From: Demequina iriomotensis | GTDB lineage: Bacteria > Actinomycetota > Actinomycetes > Actinomycetales > Demequinaceae | Assembly (NCBI RefSeq): GCF_000971395.1 | Contig: NZ_BBME01000010.1 | Location: forward strand, 1-64,000 | Length of the DNA stretch: 64,000 bases | Direction of reading: 5' to 3' | Shown here: piece by piece, positions 26,635 through 33,899 of the stretch | Position numbering within the stretch: position 1 is the stretch's first letter | How the letters are laid out: the number at the start of each line of letters is the position of its first letter | The notes under the pieces: model-generated | Seen by the model: the letters and a program-made list of their open reading frames with translations, nothing else | Database searches by the model: none | Told to the model about the DNA's origin: nothing | Position numbers and translations under genes: made by a program

Positions 26635-28187
26635 TCGTCGGCCCCCTGCCGAGCGGAACGCCACTGCTCGAGCTTCGCCCGCCGCTGCTCCGTTCGCTCG
26701 CGCTCGCGCTCCCGCCACGCGTCGTGCGTGACCCTGGCGAACTCGTCGTGGAACGCCGCATCGACCCCGCCCTCGCCGAGCATCGCGTCGAGCCGCGCCC
26801 TCGCCTCCACGGAGAGCGCCCAGCCGACCAGAGTCCCGACTCCGCCTTCGATCCGCTCGATCGGAGCGAAGCCGATGAGGTCCGACGTCGAGACGAGCCG
26901 ATCGAGAGCGACCAGCACAGGGTCGGGCGCAGGAACGGGCTCAGGCCGCTCCTCCTCCGTGAGCTCGGTGGCAGGATCCCGCTCCCACCACGGCTCGGAG
27001 CCAGGGGCGTCCCACCACCCGCGATCGGAGCGAGTCATGACGTCCATGAACTGATGGGCATCTCCCTCGTCACGCAGCCGCCGCAGCGCCTCGCTCCAGC
27101 AGGCGTCGATCTGCGCGTCCCATCCGATGAGGTGAAGTTTGGGTCCCTCGAACCCGTTCTCGAGCGCGACTCGCACCGCGAGCTGTCGAGCGGTCGGCAC
27201 GTCGACCCCGTTCGCGATGAGCCGCGCCATGTACTCCAGCGCTCGCTCCGGCGGGTGAGCGATGCCCTGGTTCGGCAGGGGAACCTCCACCGCGTGAGCC
27301 ATCCCGTCCGGAGACGGCGCGCGCCCGGCCCAGCGGAGCATCGTCACGTAGCGATGGCGCAGCACGGCGGCGCGCGCCACCTCGGACTCGTCCAGGCCCT
27401 CCGCGACCTCGCCCCCGGCGGCGGCGTAAAGGCCCCGCACCCGCGCATCGTCCACGCCCTCCGACAGCGGAACGCCCAGTTCGACCACCAGGTCGTGGAA
27501 GATGTCGCGGCGCGCGGCCCTCACCGCCGACCCCACCTGCGACACGACCGAGCCGTCGTAGTCGATGTGGATGCGGCGTCGCACGACGAGGGGGTCGTAG
27601 GCGACACGGACGTCGTCGCGCACACCCGCGAGCAGGCGCTCGGGGTGCGCCGCGTGGCGGGGCTCCACCTCGAAGCGGTCATCGGGATAGCGGTGCGGCG
27701 CGGGGTCGGGGTACATGGTGGTCGCGAGCGCGATGTCCTCGGCGGTGACCTCCCGGAACGGCTGCGTGGGTCCGGACGAGATCACCGTGGGGTCGATGCA
27801 TACGCCCGCCTTCTCGGCGAGCCACGCGAGAGCCTCGGAGTTGTGGCGCGCGACAGGACCGCGCTCATTGAGCCACCACCAGAGGTACGTCTCGGTGTCC
27901 TCGTCCTGGCCGAACCAGTAGTAGCACTCGTCCCGCGGGCCGAAGTCGGCGGGGAACCCATCGGCACGATGCGTGCCGTAGCACGGCACGATCGAGACCT
28001 GCTGGAGGTCCTTGTCGGGTTCCCGGGCGTCGAACGGGATCTCACGGATCACCGTCTCCGCCTCGGGGCGCGCCTTCCCCACACCGAGGTTGCCGACACG
28101 GCACCACTCGCAGGCCAGCAGCTCCGCGTCCGCGACGTGCCAGCCGTCGGCCCCGCACCCCTCGAACGCCATGGTTCCCCAGAACAT
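26631..28187 (-). CDS. Large orphan island protein (518 aa), paralogue of the gene at 33900
   Basis: A 518-residue protein, function not recognised. The N-terminus carries several Cys (GCGADGW, CEWC) and a Trp-rich stretch (TYLWWWLNERGPVARHNSEALAWL). The middle and C-terminal blocks ERALEYMARLIANGVDVPTARQLAVRVALENGFEG and LRDEGDAHQFMDVMTRS match ERAFEFAARLIAAGVDHALAVAWAWGIAAAHGY and LRDRQDGHRFMELMVRT in the 33900 gene, so they are homologous. The last 90 residues are a charged coiled coil. ATG with GGGGGAG; damage-type promoter at 28218-28240. Confidence 0.75.
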   Translation of the reverse strand: MFWGTMAFEGCGADGWHVADAELLACEWCRVGNLGVGKARPEAETVIREIPFDAREPDKDLQQVSIVPCYGTHRADGFPADFGPRDECYYWFGQDEDTETYLWWWLNERGPVARHNSEALAWLAEKAGVCIDPTVISSGPTQPFREVTAEDIALATTMYPDPAPHRYPDDRFEVEPRHAAHPERLLAGVRDDVRVAYDPLVVRRRIHIDYDGSVVSQVGSAVRAARRDIFHDLVVELGVPLSEGVDDARVRGLYAAAGGEVAEGLDESEVARAAVLRHRYVTMLRWAGRAPSPDGMAHAVEVPLPNQGIAHPPERALEYMARLIANGVDVPTARQLAVRVALENGFEGPKLHLIGWDAQIDACWSEALRRLRDEGDAHQFMDVMTRSDRGWWDAPGSEPWWERDPATELTEEERPEPVPAPDPVLVALDRLVSTSDLIGFAPIERIEGGVGTLVGWALSVEARARLDAMLGEGGVDAAFHDEFARVTHDAWRERERERTEQRRAKLEQWRSARQGADE

Positions 28188-28217
28188 CTCTCCCCCACTT
28201 CTCTGCGACTGCCAGCA

Positions 28218-28240
28218 AGTATGGCGACGGGGTCTGACAT
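28218..28240 (-). promoter_or_regulatory. DNA-damage-type promoter of the 28187-25405 operon
   Basis: Minus strand: aTGTCAGAC (28232-28240), 8 bases, CATACT (28218-28223). Same spacing as the other island promoters; the -10 starts with C instead of T. It stands back to back with the plus-strand promoter at 28259. Confidence 0.65.
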
Positions 28241-28258
28241 CGAGGAGTCACGCGGGCG

Positions 28259-28281
28259 CTGTCGCCGCCCGGCGCTACAGT
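28259..28281 (+). promoter_or_regulatory. DNA-damage-type promoter of the 28288 phosphoesterase
   Basis: cTGTCGCCG (28259-28267), 8 bases, TACAGT (28276-28281), then six bases to ATG, so leaderless. TGTCG is kept but the following G is C, so this is the weakest upstream element of the set. Confidence 0.55.
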
Positions 28282-28287
28282 CCACGC

Positions 28288-28863
28288 ATGGCACCGTCGA
28301 TCTGGTTCACCGCCGACCTTCACCTGCGCCACCAGCTTGTGGCGGACGTGCGCGGGTTCGCGTCGACCAACGCCCACGACGAGGCGATCTGCAGCGCATG
28401 GTGGAACGTCGTGGACAACGACGACATCGTGTACGTGCTCGGCGACCTCACGGTGCGCGAGCACGCGTACGCGTTGAACCGCATCGCGACCCTGCCCGGG
28501 CGCAAGCGCCTGATCCTGGGCAATCACGATGCGGCGCATCCTCTGTTCGCGGACTACGCGGAGGCCGAGTCGATGTACCGCGACGTCTTCGAGTCGGTGG
28601 GCACGCACGGGATCCGCGCCTTCGACGGTGCCGTCGCGATGCTCTCCCACTTCCCCTTCGACGGGGACTCCTACACGGACGACAGCAGCGAGCGCCACCG
28701 CCTGCGGGACGTCGGTCTGCCGGTGATCCATGGGCACACCCACTCGACTGAGCAGCTCACGCGCTCCTCGACGGGCACGCTGCAGATCCACGTGGGGCTC
28801 GATGCGCACGGCATGGCGCTCGTGCCCGAGTCGTGGGTCGCGCGGACGCTCGCCGCCGCGTAA
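28288..28863 (+). CDS. Metallophosphoesterase of a different, compact subgroup
   Basis: A 191-residue calcineurin-like phosphoesterase. Motifs: WFTADLHLRHQL (D-x-H), YVLGDLTVRE, LILGNHDAAH, MLSHFPFDGDSY and VIHGHTHS, all intact. It resembles the short YfcE-like hydrolases that replace the D-x-H/GNHD groups, and is only distantly related to the three paralogues at 21.3-25.3 kb. TACAGT plus six bases precede the ATG. It is divergent from the 28187 operon and may share damage control. Confidence 0.85.
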   Translation: MAPSIWFTADLHLRHQLVADVRGFASTNAHDEAICSAWWNVVDNDDIVYVLGDLTVREHAYALNRIATLPGRKRLILGNHDAAHPLFADYAEAESMYRDVFESVGTHGIRAFDGAVAMLSHFPFDGDSYTDDSSERHRLRDVGLPVIHGHTHSTEQLTRSSTGTLQIHVGLDAHGMALVPESWVARTLAAA

Positions 28864-28909
28864 GCCGACTCGCGCATCGTGCCCGCGCAGACGACATTCG
28901 GACGATGCG

Positions 28910-28932
28910 CTGTCGGACCTCGGCGGTAGCGT
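28910..28932 (+). promoter_or_regulatory. DNA-damage-type promoter of the tandem pair at 28993/29457
   Basis: cTGTCGGAC (28910-28918), 8 bases, TAGCGT (28927-28932). TGTCRG and TANNNT both match exactly. It lies about 60 bp before the GTG. Confidence 0.72.
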
Positions 28933-28992
28933 CACCGCAGGCAGGTCGGGCGGTTGAGCCATCCGACCATCGAGCATCGAGAGGAGAGGCGC

Positions 28993-29460
28993 GTGACCGA
29001 GCAGGTGGAGGCTGTCGACCTGAGCAAGGAACCGGTGCTGATCCGGATCCTCAGCTCGTCGAGCACGGTCTACTACGTCGATGCCCGAGGCGAGCATCCG
29101 ACGCTGATGCGGGCCCGCGGCGACGGTCGCACCCACGCGAGCGCGCTGGACAACCAGTGGCTCTACCTTCGCGGCATCGACTCGTACCGGGGCGACGAGG
29201 GTCCTTTCGCGAGCCCCGCGTCCGGACACGGCGTCCTGCGTGTCGGGTTCCGCCACCAGTACTGGTGGCACGAGGCAGACCATTCGCGAGCGCCGCTCGG
29301 GAGCTTCCGCCCGCGCCTCTCGGATACCACATGGTGGCTCCAGCGGACCGCCCAGAGCATCGAGCTGCTCGACGAGATGCCTGCACCTGATGCGCTCACC
29401 CGCGATGCCGATGAGGTCGACTTTCTCGACGGGCCGCACCGGGGCGGAGTCGACGCATGA
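28993..29460 (+). CDS. Orphan island protein, SSSxxYYVD family, copy 1
   Basis: A 155-residue protein of unknown function, first of a tandem pair. Shared blocks with the next gene: LIRILSSSSTVYYVDARG against ELRSVESSSRYYVDTRLG, RGIDSY against SGLDSF, and WWLQRTAQSIELLDEMPA against YYWVQSSACRELRAVEAMPA. The composition (small beta-rich domain, many aromatic residues) suggests a binding module. GTG with GAGGAGAGG upstream was chosen over an ATG 13 codons earlier. Confidence 0.72.
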   Translation: MTEQVEAVDLSKEPVLIRILSSSSTVYYVDARGEHPTLMRARGDGRTHASALDNQWLYLRGIDSYRGDEGPFASPASGHGVLRVGFRHQYWWHEADHSRAPLGSFRPRLSDTTWWLQRTAQSIELLDEMPAPDALTRDADEVDFLDGPHRGGVDA

Positions 29461-29891
29461 CGGCGCTTCAGCACGTCGACGTCCTTGTCGAACCGGGTCT
29501 GTACGAGCTCCGCTCGGTCGAATCGAGCTCGCGCTACTACGTCGATACCAGGCTGGGCGTGCCGCCGCGCTACCTGCGGGTCTCGGGCCTCGACTCCTTC
29601 ACCGGACGGCTCGACGCCACGTGGCAACCGCTGCTGATGCTCGTCTCGCTGCCGGTGTGCTGGAACGGCGAGACGTATCTCGACGATGCCGAGGTCGACG
29701 ACGAGGACTCGCGGGAATGGGTCCTGCGTGCCGGCGCCCGACATGTGCTCTTCGCGCCCGACGACACGCCTGGCAAGCCTCCCTACTACTGGGTGCAGTC
29801 GAGCGCCTGCAGGGAGCTGCGCGCCGTCGAGGCGATGCCCGCGGAGGTCGCCGAGTGGCTGGCGACCGTCGAGGCGTCGCCGGTCGAATGA
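29457..29891 (+). CDS. Orphan island protein, SSSxxYYVD family, copy 2
   Basis: A 144-residue paralogue of the preceding gene, with the start ATG overlapping its stop (ATGA). Conserved blocks: GLYELRSVESSSRYYVDTRLG at residues 14-34, YLRVSGLDSFTG, and YYWVQSSACRELRAVEAMPAEVAEWL near the end. Function unknown. The overlap and shared promoter suggest the two proteins are made together, perhaps as a heterodimer. Confidence 0.72.
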   Translation: MTALQHVDVLVEPGLYELRSVESSSRYYVDTRLGVPPRYLRVSGLDSFTGRLDATWQPLLMLVSLPVCWNGETYLDDAEVDDEDSREWVLRAGARHVLFAPDDTPGKPPYYWVQSSACRELRAVEAMPAEVAEWLATVEASPVE

Positions 29892-29972
29892 GCTCCTGCC
29901 GCACTGCGGCGACCACACCTACCATCGCCGTTGCGTTGGTAGCCGCTTTGTACCACGACGAGGAGTTCTCCC

Positions 29973-30524
29973 TTGGTATTCCATGACGATTGGGAGCCCG
30001 AGCGGCTGCTCCGCGCCCAGCTTGGGGTGGCGATCCTGAATGTGCTCAGGGCCAGCCCGGAGGATGAACGTGAGATCCACGAAGGCGCCTCGGTGACGGC
30101 GCTCGAGTGGCTCGCGGGTGGTGTCGCGGGCTACACGATCGAGCTGCTCGCGCATGCGGGCAAGGAGTTCTGTGCTGACAACCTGCGCCTCGCCTTCCGC
30201 GTGGGCATGAGGATCGCGATGGAGGCCGCCGACACCTTCATGGCGATGGCACCCTCCAAATTCTCGGCGCTCCAGTCCGACGCCGCGGGGCTCCCGTTCG
30301 AGCGGTACCCCGTCCCCGCTGTCCTCCTCGACGGCGAAGTCGTGCCGGTCCCCGAGGACGCGACCACGGCTCATGAGGCGGCCCTCTACTGCGTCAAGGT
30401 CGTCCAGGCGTACATCGCCATTCTCGAGACCTGGGAAGACCAAGCCGCGCTGGCCTCGCTCACCGAGCGCAACCCGATCCTCGCCATGCGCCTGGGACCG
30501 CTCTACCCCTCGGACGCATCGTGA
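29973..30524 (+). CDS. Hypothetical island protein, helical
   Basis: A 183-residue mostly alpha-helical protein with no recognised motif (ALEWLAGGVAGYTIELLAHAGKEFCADNLRLAFRVGMRIAMEAADTFMAMAP). The TTG start has AGGAG seven bases upstream; the ATG at 29981 is in another frame. About 80 bp separate it from the preceding pair; a TTGCGT/TTGTAC-like promoter may lie there, and I see no damage-type box. Function unknown. Confidence 0.68.
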   Translation: MVFHDDWEPERLLRAQLGVAILNVLRASPEDEREIHEGASVTALEWLAGGVAGYTIELLAHAGKEFCADNLRLAFRVGMRIAMEAADTFMAMAPSKFSALQSDAAGLPFERYPVPAVLLDGEVVPVPEDATTAHEAALYCVKVVQAYIAILETWEDQAALASLTERNPILAMRLGPLYPSDAS

Positions 30525-30539
30525 CGGGCGCGTCGTGCG

Positions 30540-30553
30540 GGGTCATGAGACCC
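30540..30553. terminator. Short hairpin between convergent genes
   Basis: GGGTC-ATGA-GACCC, five base pairs and no T tract. The 141-bp gap otherwise holds one copy of the repeat GAGCGAACTCAGCCG (30639-30653) and no convincing gene. Confidence 0.3.
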
Positions 30554-30638
30554 ACCGCGTATTCGATGCTCGCCGCCGACGTTTTCACCGCGGAGGCCGT
30601 AGCCGCGCTCCACCTCAGACAGTGCGAACGGCGCGACT

Positions 30639-30653
30639 GAGCGAACTCAGCCG
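30639..30653. repeat. 15-bp direct repeat, copy 1 of 2
   Basis: GAGCGAACTCAGCCG occurs here and exactly again at 31690-31704. Both copies lie just downstream of the stop codons of minus-strand island genes (12 and 53 bp beyond the stops at 30666 and 31758). Confidence 0.75.
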
Positions 30654-30665
30654 TCCCCGCCCGCG

Positions 30666-31463
30666 CTACCCCACCGCCTCCGTGTCAGCCTCGACGGTGA
30701 GCAGCAGCGGGCTCCACGGCAGGACGGGATCCCAGCACACCGGCCGATGCACGCACGCCCCCTCCTCGACCAGCAGGCCGCAACCGTCGATGCCGCGGAC
30801 GAAGTCGATGATCCGGGCGTGGTCGGGAACGCGGTCACCGCCGCACGCACGTCGAAGCTCGAGCACCACGCCGTGCATGGCAGCCTCGTGGCCGGCCGAG
30901 AGGCCGCCGATGCGGTGCGCCTGCATCGCGGCCTTGAGCCGGTCCAGCACATCGGGGTCCGGGCAGGACTCGTGCGCCAGCGCCGCGACGACGGTCCACC
31001 AGCACGCGACGCTGCGCGCGACGTAGGGCATCGCCCGATCAGCGACGCTCCGGGCGGCGCCCGGCCCGAGCACCACCGCCTCCGACGCGTGCAACAGCTG
31101 GAGCGCGATGCCGAGACGCTCGATGTCCTCGGCGCGCTCGAAGTCGTCGACGCACTCGACCATCCGATCGATGATGTACCCGTAGTCCCCCGCGTGGCGC
31201 CACTCGATGACCCCGTACGCGAGCATCAGACGCGAATACAGCAGGTCGGGCGCACCGCACGTGCACTCGTCGTCCCACGCGATCGCCATCCCCGCCGCCG
31301 CGACCGGCGACTCGAGCTCCGCGAGCTCGCGACCGCATCCCGCGAACCAGGTGGCGGCACGGCGGCGCCCGTATCCGGCCGCCGCCTCGAACGCCGACAC
31401 CGCGCGCACAGCCTCCTGGATCCGGTCCGGGCTCGCCACCCGCTCATCCTCGTCCTCGTGCAT
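30666..31463 (-). CDS. Orphan island protein, AFExAAGYG family, second copy
   Basis: A 265-residue paralogue of the gene at 25894, sharing AFEAAAGYGRRRAATWFAGCGRELAEL at about residues 20-46. The C-terminal third is different and Cys-containing (RRACGGDR, GIDGCGLLVEEGACVHRPVCWDP). Function unknown. ATG with GGGGGAG upstream, the same ribosome-binding site used by other island operons. It is transcribed alone from 31504-31526. Confidence 0.74.
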   Translation of the reverse strand: MHEDEDERVASPDRIQEAVRAVSAFEAAAGYGRRRAATWFAGCGRELAELESPVAAAGMAIAWDDECTCGAPDLLYSRLMLAYGVIEWRHAGDYGYIIDRMVECVDDFERAEDIERLGIALQLLHASEAVVLGPGAARSVADRAMPYVARSVACWWTVVAALAHESCPDPDVLDRLKAAMQAHRIGGLSAGHEAAMHGVVLELRRACGGDRVPDHARIIDFVRGIDGCGLLVEEGACVHRPVCWDPVLPWSPLLLTVEADTEAVG

Positions 31464-31503
31464 GTCTCTCCCCCTCTCGTTGCCAGTGCCAGGCACGATG
31501 ATC

Positions 31504-31526
31504 ACAGTACTCAGGGGGTCTGACAT
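31504..31526 (-). promoter_or_regulatory. DNA-damage-type promoter of the gene ending at 30666
   Basis: Minus strand: aTGTCAGAC (31518-31526), 8 bases, TACTGT (31504-31509). Both elements match the consensus. The sequence ATGTCAGACCCC is identical at the 28218 promoter. Confidence 0.72.
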
Positions 31527-31635
31527 CGAGCCCGACCGGAATGGAGAGGCAGGGCGGACGCACGCTCCGGCATCGTCCCCGGAAGGGCGGCGTACCCGGC
31601 ACCGGGTCGCGTCGGGCATGTCCACACAAGAAGAA

Positions 31636-31665
31636 GGGGCGGCCCGACCGAAGTCGGACCGCCCC
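31636..31665 (-). terminator. Strong intrinsic terminator of the 33802-31758 operon
   Basis: A 13-position stem (GGGGCGG.CCGAC with CGAA loop and GTCGG.CCGCCCC, one mismatch) is followed on the minus strand by TTCTTCTTG. It lies 93 bp beyond the stop at 31758. Confidence 0.85.
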
Positions 31666-31689
31666 AGAAAGGAGTGTGGGCTTCACGGC

Positions 31690-31704
31690 GAGCGAACTCA
31701 GCCG
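31690..31704. repeat. 15-bp direct repeat, copy 2 of 2
   Basis: Second exact copy of GAGCGAACTCAGCCG, between the 31758 gene stop and its terminator. Confidence 0.75.
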
Positions 31705-31757
31705 GGCAGGCCCCCTGCCCATGAACGCACCGAACGCATGGCGTCCAGGTACGGCCG

Positions 31758-32894
31758 CTACGCTACCGCAAGTTGCGAGGCGCAGTCGCCGCACATGCCG
31801 TGGACGGTTGCTCCGACGAGCCCGCCGACGACGACATCCTCGGGATGAGCGCACGGATGGAAGCCGACCTCCGCGGCGGTGCGAGCGAACCTGAACACCA
31901 CTCCCCGCTTGCGGCTCTGACGGAAGATCTCTTCGGTGAGCATGCGCCGCAGCCGCGTGTTCATACCCAGAATCTTCGGGTTGCCGCGCGTGTTGCCCTC
32001 GTGGAACGCGATCTCGACCGCCAGATTGTTCGCCTCGGCGTAGCGCGCGACCTTGACGGCGTACTGCCGGAAGTAGTTGTTCCGAGCGTCCATCATCTTG
32101 CGAGACAGGCGCATGTGCTGGACACCATCGCCGTGGGGCGTGCGGGACTTCGCCACCAGCTCCTTGATCGAGCGCCCCTCGTCCACCATCGCGGAGACGG
32201 AGATCCCGCGGTCGTCGGCCACGATGGTGGCACGCGTGGCGGCGACGCGCACGAGCCCGGCGAACTCCCTGTTGGGCCGTGCCGGCTCGGCATCGGTCTT
32301 GTGCTGAACCACGGCGGTCAGGTATCGACGGTCGCCACGTACCTCGACGTGGATGCGCTTGATGAATGCCTCCGTACCGAGCGTGCGCGGGCCGGCACCG
32401 CGGATCTCCACCTCGCCGATGTTGCGGATGTCGGCATGGACCGGCTCATCGCCGTCGGCGATGAGCGCGAGCAGGCCCTCTTCGATGATCCTCCAGTCGA
32501 CGCCGAAGGCGCTCTTGCGGTCGATGAGCGCGTACGTGTACTGCGCACGGCGAACCTTCTCCAGCGCCAGACGCACCTGGTCGTGGGTCGGGTGAGGGAA
32601 CCCCTTCGAGTCGAGGGTCCGCAACGTGTCGCGGTAGTCCTGCAGCGCGCGGTACACGCACGTGATGTGATCGGAGACCCAGGCATCGTCGGCGCCGTCG
32701 AGCGCGGCGAGCGCGTTCAGCGCGGAGATCGCGAACTCATGGAGACCGGGGTCGTTGACGGGCCTGCCGGACGCGGCGAGCGCATCGAGCAGGCCATCGA
32801 CGACGCGCCCATCGACCTGCGCGCGCTCCACCATGGCGCGGCGGACCGAGCGCGACGCCTTGATCGGGAGCCGGGTGGTGAACGTCTGCTTCAT
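31758..32894 (-). CDS. Orphan island protein, possible divergent RuvC/TnpB-like nuclease
   Basis: A 378-residue protein. I do not recognise a family with certainty. The order of elements resembles TnpB/Cas12-type RuvC proteins: an N-terminal KQTFTTRLPIKAS opening, a beta stretch IHVEVRGDRRYLTAVVQ, a possible RuvC-I Asp in IVADDRGISVSAM (D228), an Arg-rich helix before NNYFRQYAVKVARYAEANN, a possible RuvC-II Glu in VEIAFHEGNT (E299), and a Cys-containing end (C348, C368, C371). A clear RuvC-III Asp is missing; D370 lies within the last Cys pair. The evidence is a pattern only. Start overlaps the upstream stop (ATGA); a strong terminator follows. Confidence 0.72.
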   Translation of the reverse strand: MKQTFTTRLPIKASRSVRRAMVERAQVDGRVVDGLLDALAASGRPVNDPGLHEFAISALNALAALDGADDAWVSDHITCVYRALQDYRDTLRTLDSKGFPHPTHDQVRLALEKVRRAQYTYALIDRKSAFGVDWRIIEEGLLALIADGDEPVHADIRNIGEVEIRGAGPRTLGTEAFIKRIHVEVRGDRRYLTAVVQHKTDAEPARPNREFAGLVRVAATRATIVADDRGISVSAMVDEGRSIKELVAKSRTPHGDGVQHMRLSRKMMDARNNYFRQYAVKVARYAEANNLAVEIAFHEGNTRGNPKILGMNTRLRRMLTEEIFRQSRKRGVVFRFARTAAEVGFHPCAHPEDVVVGGLVGATVHGMCGDCASQLAVA

Positions 32895-33802
32895 GCGTGC
32901 CTTTCAAGGTTCGGGGCGAGGTCGTCAACCGGCGTGTCGAGGAGCGCCTCGATGGGTTCGGAATCGTCTGCCAGCTCGCGAAGGACGATCCACAGGTCAC
33001 GCACGGAGGCATCTGCCGCGATCCCGTGCTCCTCGATCCCCACGACTCGCCACGTGCGAGCAGTCAGCAGCACGTCGGCCGGCACGAAGAACGGCTGCTT
33101 GTCGCGGCCGATGTACGTGCCGTAGTGCGGGTCCTGGAACAGGTAGCGGATGACCGGCTGCTTCATCGCCGCGACCTCGCCTAGCGACTGCGGCGCGGGT
33201 CGATAGTCGTCCGACTGGTGCGTCATGACTGCAGGGTCGAGCATCGTCCGAATGGTCTGTTCGAACGCGAAGGTATCGCCGATGCGCAGCGTGCGGAGCT
33301 GTTCGAGCCGTGCGGCCGTCGTGGGGATGCTGAAGTGCGGCGTCTCCGTGTAGTGGAGGTACACCTCGGCCCCCTTCATCCGCACGACTCCGTCATCGTC
33401 GGGCGTCAGCGACTGAAGGTGCTGCTCGTCCTGGGCGAACTTGACCAGGTCATCCACAGTGCATGCCTTGGTCCGCTGCTGGGCCTCCCACACCCAGTCG
33501 AGCGCGATGGCCCTGTCGCCGCCGAGCCGGGGTGCATAGGCGTCGACCAGCTGATTCACCACGTCGACGGGGAAGTCGGCGTAGCGACCGAGCTCGGCGC
33601 GTGCATCCTTGAGGCTCACGACCTCGGCGACGAGCTCCGCCCACGCGGCCTGCGCCTCGGGCGACGGCTCAGCCGCCGCGTGGTCGATCCCGCACGTGCA
33701 CTCCAGCACCGGACGATGCACGGGACACCTCAGCCGGCCCCGCTTGGTGACATGGAATCCGACGAGCGAACGGCACCGGACACGCTTCTCAGCAGCAGAC
33801 AA
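32891..33802 (-). CDS. Orphan island protein, possibly ADP-ribosyltransferase-like C-terminus
   Basis: A 303-residue protein starting with TTG (GGGGGAG upstream). The N-terminus has Cys/His clusters (CRSLVGFHVTKRGRLRCPVH, LECTCGIDH) that look like a zinc-ribbon. The C-terminal third, with RIGDTFAFEQTIRTMLDPAV, PVIRYLF...GTYIG and PADVLLTARTWRVVGIEE, has the strand order of ADP-ribosyltransferase exoenzyme domains, but the catalytic Glu of the E-x-E motif is not present. So activity is doubtful and the assignment weak. It is cotranscribed with the 31758 gene. Confidence 0.7.
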   Translation of the reverse strand: MSAAEKRVRCRSLVGFHVTKRGRLRCPVHRPVLECTCGIDHAAAEPSPEAQAAWAELVAEVVSLKDARAELGRYADFPVDVVNQLVDAYAPRLGGDRAIALDWVWEAQQRTKACTVDDLVKFAQDEQHLQSLTPDDDGVVRMKGAEVYLHYTETPHFSIPTTAARLEQLRTLRIGDTFAFEQTIRTMLDPAVMTHQSDDYRPAPQSLGEVAAMKQPVIRYLFQDPHYGTYIGRDKQPFFVPADVLLTARTWRVVGIEEHGIAADASVRDLWIVLRELADDSEPIEALLDTPVDDLAPNLERHA

Positions 33803-33831
33803 CTTCTCCCCCTCACAGACAGCCGGACTGG

Positions 33832-33854
33832 ATCATGGCACGGAGTGCCGACAT
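33832..33854 (-). promoter_or_regulatory. DNA-damage-type promoter of the 33802-31758 operon
   Basis: Minus strand: aTGTCGGCA (33846-33854), 8 bases, CATGAT (33832-33837). TGTCGG is exact; the -10 begins with C, as at 28218. Confidence 0.62.
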
Positions 33855-33899
33855 TGCTCGACGACGCTCCGCTCACGCCTGGAATCCGCCGCCGATCAC

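Noticed and set aside
30541..30640. A 31-codon frame between convergent genes
   Set aside because: It has no ribosome-binding site and no relative seen.
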